Part shown: positions 60,541 through 64,000 of the stretch, one piece after another
Numbering within the stretch: the first letter of the stretch is position 1
Layout: each line of letters starts with the position of its first letter
NCBI RefSeq assembly: GCF_025813715.1
Contig: NZ_CP107532.1
Coordinates: forward strand, 310,001-374,000
Length of the DNA stretch: 64,000 bases
Direction of reading: 5' to 3'
DNA from: Methylobacterium sp. FF17
Lineage (GTDB): Bacteria; Pseudomonadota; Alphaproteobacteria; Rhizobiales; Beijerinckiaceae
The notes under the pieces: model-generated
Databases searched by the model: none
Told to the model about the DNA's origin: nothing
Seen by the model: only the letters and a program-made list of their open reading frames with translations
Translations under genes and position numbers: made by a program

Positions 60541-62100
60541 TTATTCGGCGGCGACGGACATGGGTCCGCGCTGCTGGAAATCCTCGGGGAAGTGGGTGAT
60601 CGCGCTCATCACGGGCATCGGCGTGAGCCCGCCCATCGCGCAGAGCGAGCCGTCCGTCATGACGTCGCAGAGGTCGGCGACCACCGCGAGGTTCTCGTCC
60701 GGCCGGATGCCGGCAATGACCTTGTCCATCGTCTCGACGCCGCGTACCGCGCCGATGCGGCAGGGGGTGCACTTGCCGCAGGATTCGACGGCGCAGAACT
60801 CGAAGGCGAAGCGGGCCTGCTTGGCCATGTCCACGGTGTCGTCGAACACCACGATGCCGCCATGCCCGACGAGGCCCTTCTTGGCCGCCATCGCCTCATA
60901 ATCGAGGGGCGTATCGAGGAGGTGGTCGGGGAAGTAGGCGCCGAGCGGGCCGCCGACCTGGACCGCGCGGACCGGCCGGCCGCTCTGCGTGCCGCCGCCG
61001 AAATCCTCGATGATCTCGCGCAGGGTGATGCCGAAGGCATACTCGATCAGCCCGCCGTGCTTGATGTTGCCCGCGAGCTGGATCGCCAGGGTGCCGAGCG
61101 AGCGTCCCATGCCGTATTCGGCATAGGCCTTGGCCCCATGCTCGAGGATGTAGGGCACCGCCGTGAAGGTCATCACGTTGTTGACCAGGGTCGGCTGGCC
61201 GAGGAAGCCCTTCAGCGCCGGGATCGGCGGCTTGGCGCGAACGATGCCGCGACGGCCCTCCAGGCTCTCCAGCAGCGAGGTCTCCTCGCCGCAGATATAG
61301 GCGCCGGCGCCGAGGCGGACCTCCAGGTGGAAGGCCTTGCCCGAGCCCATGACGTTGGCGCCGAGGACGCCCGCGTTGATCCCGTTGGCGATCGCCTCCT
61401 TCAGGGTGGCGAAGGCCTGGGGATATTCGGAGCGCAGGTAGATGTAGCCCCGCGTCGCGCCGGTCGCGATCCCGGCGATGGTCATGCCCTCGATGAGGTT
61501 GAAGGGGTCACCCTCCATCATCATGCGGTCGGCGAAGGTTCCGGAATCGCCCTCGTCGGCGTTGCAGACCACGTATTTCTGCGGCGCCTGCGCCAGCATC
61601 ACCGTGTTCCACTTGATGCCGGCCGGGAAGCCCGCGCCACCACGGCCACGCAGGCCGGACTCGCGAACCTCCCCGACGATACCGGCGGCGTCGAGCTTCA
61701 GGGCCGCTTCGAGACCCTTGTAGCCGCCATGGGCCCGGTAATCGTCCACCGAGACCGGATCGACCACGCCGCAGCGCTGGAAGGTCAGGCGGTGCTGACG
61801 CGCGAGATAGGGGATCTTCTCCGGGTCGCCGAGACGCAGCGCGTGCTCCCCGCCCGTGGCCAGGCCGGCGTCGAGCAGGCCGTCGATGTCGGCCGGCGTG
61901 ACCGGACCGTAGGCGATGCGACCCTCTGGGGTCACGACCTCGATCATCGGCTCCAGCCAGAGCATCCCGCGCGAACCCGTGCGCACGATGGTGACGTCGA
62001 GACCCCGACGTTCGGCCCCGGCGAAGAGGGCGCGGGCGACGCGGTTGGCGCCGAGGCCCAGGGCGACGGCGTCGCGCGGAACGGTGATCGTGATGCTCAC
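60541..62100 (-). CDS. fdsB: NAD-linked formate dehydrogenase beta subunit (FMN, NAD+)
   Basis: A 519-residue diaphorase subunit related to NuoF. The N-terminal thioredoxin-like [2Fe-2S]-type domain (residues 1-120) is followed by SGLRGRGGAGFPAGIKW (NAD/FMN site), VVCNADEGDSGTFADRMMME and YICGEETSLLESLEGRRG, and the [4Fe-4S] motif SCGKCTPCRIGAVRG near residue 455. It takes electrons from FdsA and reduces NAD+. GTG start overlaps the fdsG stop by GTGA. Confidence 0.96.
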   Translation of the reverse strand: MSITITVPRDAVALGLGANRVARALFAGAERRGLDVTIVRTGSRGMLWLEPMIEVVTPEGRIAYGPVTPADIDGLLDAGLATGGEHALRLGDPEKIPYLARQHRLTFQRCGVVDPVSVDDYRAHGGYKGLEAALKLDAAGIVGEVRESGLRGRGGAGFPAGIKWNTVMLAQAPQKYVVCNADEGDSGTFADRMMMEGDPFNLIEGMTIAGIATGATRGYIYLRSEYPQAFATLKEAIANGINAGVLGANVMGSGKAFHLEVRLGAGAYICGEETSLLESLEGRRGIVRAKPPIPALKGFLGQPTLVNNVMTFTAVPYILEHGAKAYAEYGMGRSLGTLAIQLAGNIKHGGLIEYAFGITLREIIEDFGGGTQSGRPVRAVQVGGPLGAYFPDHLLDTPLDYEAMAAKKGLVGHGGIVVFDDTVDMAKQARFAFEFCAVESCGKCTPCRIGAVRGVETMDKVIAGIRPDENLAVVADLCDVMTDGSLCAMGGLTPMPVMSAITHFPEDFQQRGPMSVAAE

Positions 62101-62570
62101 GACTTCATCTCCGTCAGGGCGGCTTGCAGGGAGTCCGCGGTGAGGCGGGCGATGGGCTCATCGTCCACGAGGGCGCCCGGGCCGTTGGCGCAGAGGCCGA
62201 GGCAGTAGACCGGCTCGACCGTCACGGCGCCGTCGGCGGTGGTGCCGTGCCACTCCACCCCGAGGCGGGACAGGATCTCGGCATGAAGCGCGTCGGACCC
62301 CATCGCCTGGCAAGCCTCGGCCCGGCAGAGCTTGACCTGATGGCGACCCGAAGGTGCGCGGCGGAAGTCGTGATAGAAGGTGATGCAGCCGTGAACTTCG
62401 GCGCGAGACAGGTTGAGGGCGTCCGCGATCAGCGGCACGGCCCCCTCGTCGACGTAGCCGAAGGTCTCCTGCAGGGCATGGAGGATAGGCAGGGTCGCTC
62501 CCTCCAGGTGAATGTGTTCGGCGATGATCCCGGCGGCGCGTGGCTCGCTCCAGGGCTCGTTCGGCACCAT
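62097..62570 (-). CDS. fdsG: NAD-linked formate dehydrogenase gamma subunit ([2Fe-2S])
   Basis: A 157-residue NuoE-like subunit with a thioredoxin-type fold. The four [2Fe-2S] ligands are C82 and C87 in KLCRAEACQAMGSDAL and C123 and C127 in PVYCLGLCANGP. ATG 62570 is preceded by TAGGAACA with AGGA at a good distance; the longer frame to 62690 is in the regulatory gap and is rejected. First gene of the fdsGBACD operon. The upstream gap holds two palindromes that could bind the LysR regulator. Confidence 0.95.
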   Translation of the reverse strand: MVPNEPWSEPRAAGIIAEHIHLEGATLPILHALQETFGYVDEGAVPLIADALNLSRAEVHGCITFYHDFRRAPSGRHQVKLCRAEACQAMGSDALHAEILSRLGVEWHGTTADGAVTVEPVYCLGLCANGPGALVDDEPIARLTADSLQAALTEMKS

Positions 62571-62607
62571 TGTTCCTACCCAGACTGATCTTGTTCTCAT
62601 TCCAGTG

Positions 62608-62620
62608 TGGTATATCACCA
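62608..62620. promoter_or_regulatory. Candidate LysR-type operator upstream of fdsG
   Basis: TGGTATATCACCA, an imperfect palindrome with the T-N11-A spacing typical of LysR-type sites and TGGT/ACCA arms, 38-50 bases upstream of the fdsG ATG. Inference only; binding by the adjacent regulator has not been shown. Confidence 0.45.
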
Positions 62621-62714
62621 GATAGCGATCAATCGTGCAGATCGGTTGGACGACAACGGAATTTTGTTGAGCGAGCGTTCCGCAACGCAAAATCGTTGGT
62701 CAACCGCCTTCTTT

Positions 62715-62731
62715 TTTGAAGCGGCTTCAAA
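62715..62731. promoter_or_regulatory. AT-rich palindrome between the LysR gene and fdsG
   Basis: TTTGAAGCGGCTTCAAA, arms of 8 bases around a single base, followed on the plus strand by TTTTT. It lies just after the LysR stop. It could be a second operator for the regulator or a plus-strand terminator; on the minus strand no U-run follows, so it is not a simple LysR terminator. Confidence 0.4.
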
Positions 62732-62736
62732 TTTTT

Positions 62737-63645
62737 CTAAAGAGCATCGATGGTCTGACCGATGCTCGCGGCCACACTCCGCGCCTCCACGATGAGACCC
62801 GCGCAGAGCGGAGTCATCGGTTCACGCTCCGGCACCACCAACCCGACGAGGTGGCTGACGTCCGGTTCCACGATCGGCACCGCCCGCACCCGGTCACTGA
62901 GCCGGAAGGTGTCAGCGAGGACCGCCGGCATGATGCTCGCCCATTTCGCCGTGCGCACATGGGTGAGCAGCACGATCATCGAGTTCGATTCGAGGAGCGG
63001 CGCGGATTCGGTGCCGGCATGCAGCAGCTGCCGGTCGATGATGCGCCGGTTCTGCATGTCCGGGGTCAGGAGGCAGAGTGGCAGGCTCGCGACTTCGTCC
63101 CAGGTCACGGCATCGCGCTCGCCGAACAGACCGTCCACGGCGGTGAGCAGCCGATAGCGCTCGCGGTAGAGCGGGACTGCCGTCAGCCGACCAAGGGGCT
63201 CGTTCTCCAGATAGGTGATGCCGGCATCGATCTCGAGGTCGGCGATGAGGCGGCCGATCTCTCCGGAGGTTGTGGATTGCACCGAGAACCGCACGTTCGG
63301 ATGGCGCGCGCGAAACGGCGTTGTCAGCGCCGCAACGATGGGTGTCGCAGTCGGAATGGCGGCGAGCCGCAGGGTGCCGGAGAGGCCGCGCCTCAGGCTC
63401 GACACCTCCTCGCGCATGGCTCGTGCGTCTCCGACGATGCGGCGCGCCCATTCGAGGACGCGTTCACCCTCGGGGGTGAAGCCCTGGAAGCGCGAGCCGC
63501 GCTGGACCAGAAGCACGCCGAGCCGGTCCTCGAGCTGCTTCACGCCGGCTGAAAGCGTCTGCTGCGAGACGTTGCAGGCCTGGGCCGCCCGTCCGAAGTG
63601 TCGCTCGCGCGCCAGGGCAAGGATGAATTCGAGTCGATCGATCAC
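62737..63645 (-). CDS. LysR-family transcriptional regulator (FdsR-like)
   Basis: A 302-residue LysR regulator. The N-terminal helix-turn-helix (LEFILALARERHFGRAAQAC, then NVSQQTLSAGVKQLEDRLGV) is complete, and the effector domain follows (residues 90-300: GTLRLAAIPTATPIVAALTT, LIADLEIDAGITYLENEPLG, LLTHVRTAKWASIMPAVLAD). GTG 63645 is the only start in frame at the expected distance. It lies directly upstream of the fds operon in the same direction with a 166-base gap, as in other fds clusters, and probably controls it in response to formate or a related signal. Its last codons form an 8-bp inverted repeat GAGCATCG/CGATGCTC (62742-62767). Confidence 0.9.
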   Translation of the reverse strand: MIDRLEFILALARERHFGRAAQACNVSQQTLSAGVKQLEDRLGVLLVQRGSRFQGFTPEGERVLEWARRIVGDARAMREEVSSLRRGLSGTLRLAAIPTATPIVAALTTPFRARHPNVRFSVQSTTSGEIGRLIADLEIDAGITYLENEPLGRLTAVPLYRERYRLLTAVDGLFGERDAVTWDEVASLPLCLLTPDMQNRRIIDRQLLHAGTESAPLLESNSMIVLLTHVRTAKWASIMPAVLADTFRLSDRVRAVPIVEPDVSHLVGLVVPEREPMTPLCAGLIVEARSVAASIGQTIDAL

Positions 63646-63958
63646 GCATGGGCCTCGGATGTGCGGGACGTCCGAATCCGGTGTTCCACTGGCGTATGGA
63701 ATACCTGGGGACGTCGGCGCAGCGACTGCGACATTTGGATAGAGTGTCAACGGGCCGAATCGAGACCACGAAGGTGCTTGATGCGACGCTGTTGCGGTTG
63801 CACACCTCCCGCCCTTGTGGTCTGACACGCGCATCGGCCAGACGTGGGTACAATTCCGCGAACGGCCCGCGATCCGCGAAATGCACTTGCGATTTAGTCC
63901 AAACCCAGCAAGACGCGCGGCATCGTCGATCACCATCACGGGGAGCCAAGAGAGGCAC
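63646..63958. other. Intergenic region upstream of the LysR gene
   Basis: About 310 bases without a convincing gene, divergent between the LysR gene and a possible plus-strand gene at the right edge. Richer in A/T than the coding regions. No clear promoter or repeat assigned. Confidence 0.35.
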
Positions 63959-64000
63959 ATGCGGACGACGCAGGCGCAACACCGGTCATCATGGGGGCTT
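63959..64000 (+). CDS. Possible start of a gene running off the right edge
   Basis: ATG preceded by AGAGAGG; the first 14 codons read MRTTQAQHRSSWGL and are open to the window end. Too short to identify. It would be divergent from the LysR regulator gene, so its product might be a formate- or C1-related target of that regulator (inference). Confidence 0.35.
   Translation, partial: MRTTQAQHRSSWGL

Noticed and set aside
62715..62736. Simple terminator of the LysR gene
   Set aside because: The hairpin has its T-run on the plus strand, whereas the LysR gene is on the minus strand, where the hairpin is followed by A and G.

Overview
The window is GC-rich (strongly GC in third codon positions) and comes from a methylotrophic alphaproteobacterium, most likely Methylobacterium/Methylorubrum. 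The basis is a complete squalene-hopanoid pathway, an FdsGBACD-type NAD-linked formate dehydrogenase, a second formate-dehydrogenase-like molybdoenzyme, two HD-GYP proteins and the general gene style. I see no rRNA, tRNA, CRISPR array, prophage or insertion sequence.

Layout. 1-2.5 kb: hopanoid side-chain/transport genes hpnL-hpnM-hpnI (minus; hpnI runs off the left edge). 2.7-3.9 kb: a divergent, close homologue of glycine amidinotransferase. 4-12.1 kb: a capsule-type locus: KpsD/Wza-like lipoprotein, an LTA-synthase-type membrane transferase, KpsC, then divergent KpsS, an SDR and a formyltransferase. 12.2-15.7 kb: ettA, a small unknown gene, a secreted DRGH nuclease, a small secreted protein. 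16-25 kb: dxs followed by hpnA-hpnC-hpnD-hpnE-shc-hpnG, all on the plus strand, running from isoprenoid precursor to hopene and side-chain processing. 25.3-29 kb: a REC/HD-GYP response regulator, a Crp/Fnr regulator, a small unknown gene, an SDR. 29.3-37.6 kb: a peptide-type ABC importer (SBP, two permeases, two ATPases), an amidase-signature enzyme and a polysaccharide-deacetylase-fold enzyme. 37.7-42.6 kb: PIG-L deacetylase plus four glycosyltransferases in two convergent units. 43.1-45.6 kb: a second HD-GYP protein with a degenerate receiver, and class II DAHP synthase. 45.8-48.5 kb: a YdeP-type molybdopterin oxidoreductase (probably Fdh4A) with a small downstream gene that resembles sigma-70 region 1.1. 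48.6-54.9 kb: gltD and gltB. 55.5-56.4 kb: a proline-rich exported protein. 56.5-62.6 kb: fdsG-fdsB-fdsA-fdsC(fdhD)-fdsD, preceded by a LysR regulator.

How it fits together. Dxs makes isoprenoid precursors. HpnC/D/E make squalene, Shc cyclises it, HpnG and HpnI process the side chain, and HpnL/M are membrane-associated accessory proteins. The amidinotransferase beside hpnL/M/I is the most interesting gene: Methylobacterium is known to make guanidine-substituted hopanoid cyclitol ethers, and I know of no assigned enzyme for adding the guanidine. This gene is a strong positional candidate. The two formate dehydrogenase loci flank glutamate synthase and would serve the last step of C1 oxidation.

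Start codons were chosen from frame, overlaps, signal peptides and visible Shine-Dalgarno sequences; several remain uncertain and are flagged. Family assignments come from reading the protein sequences, not from database searches.
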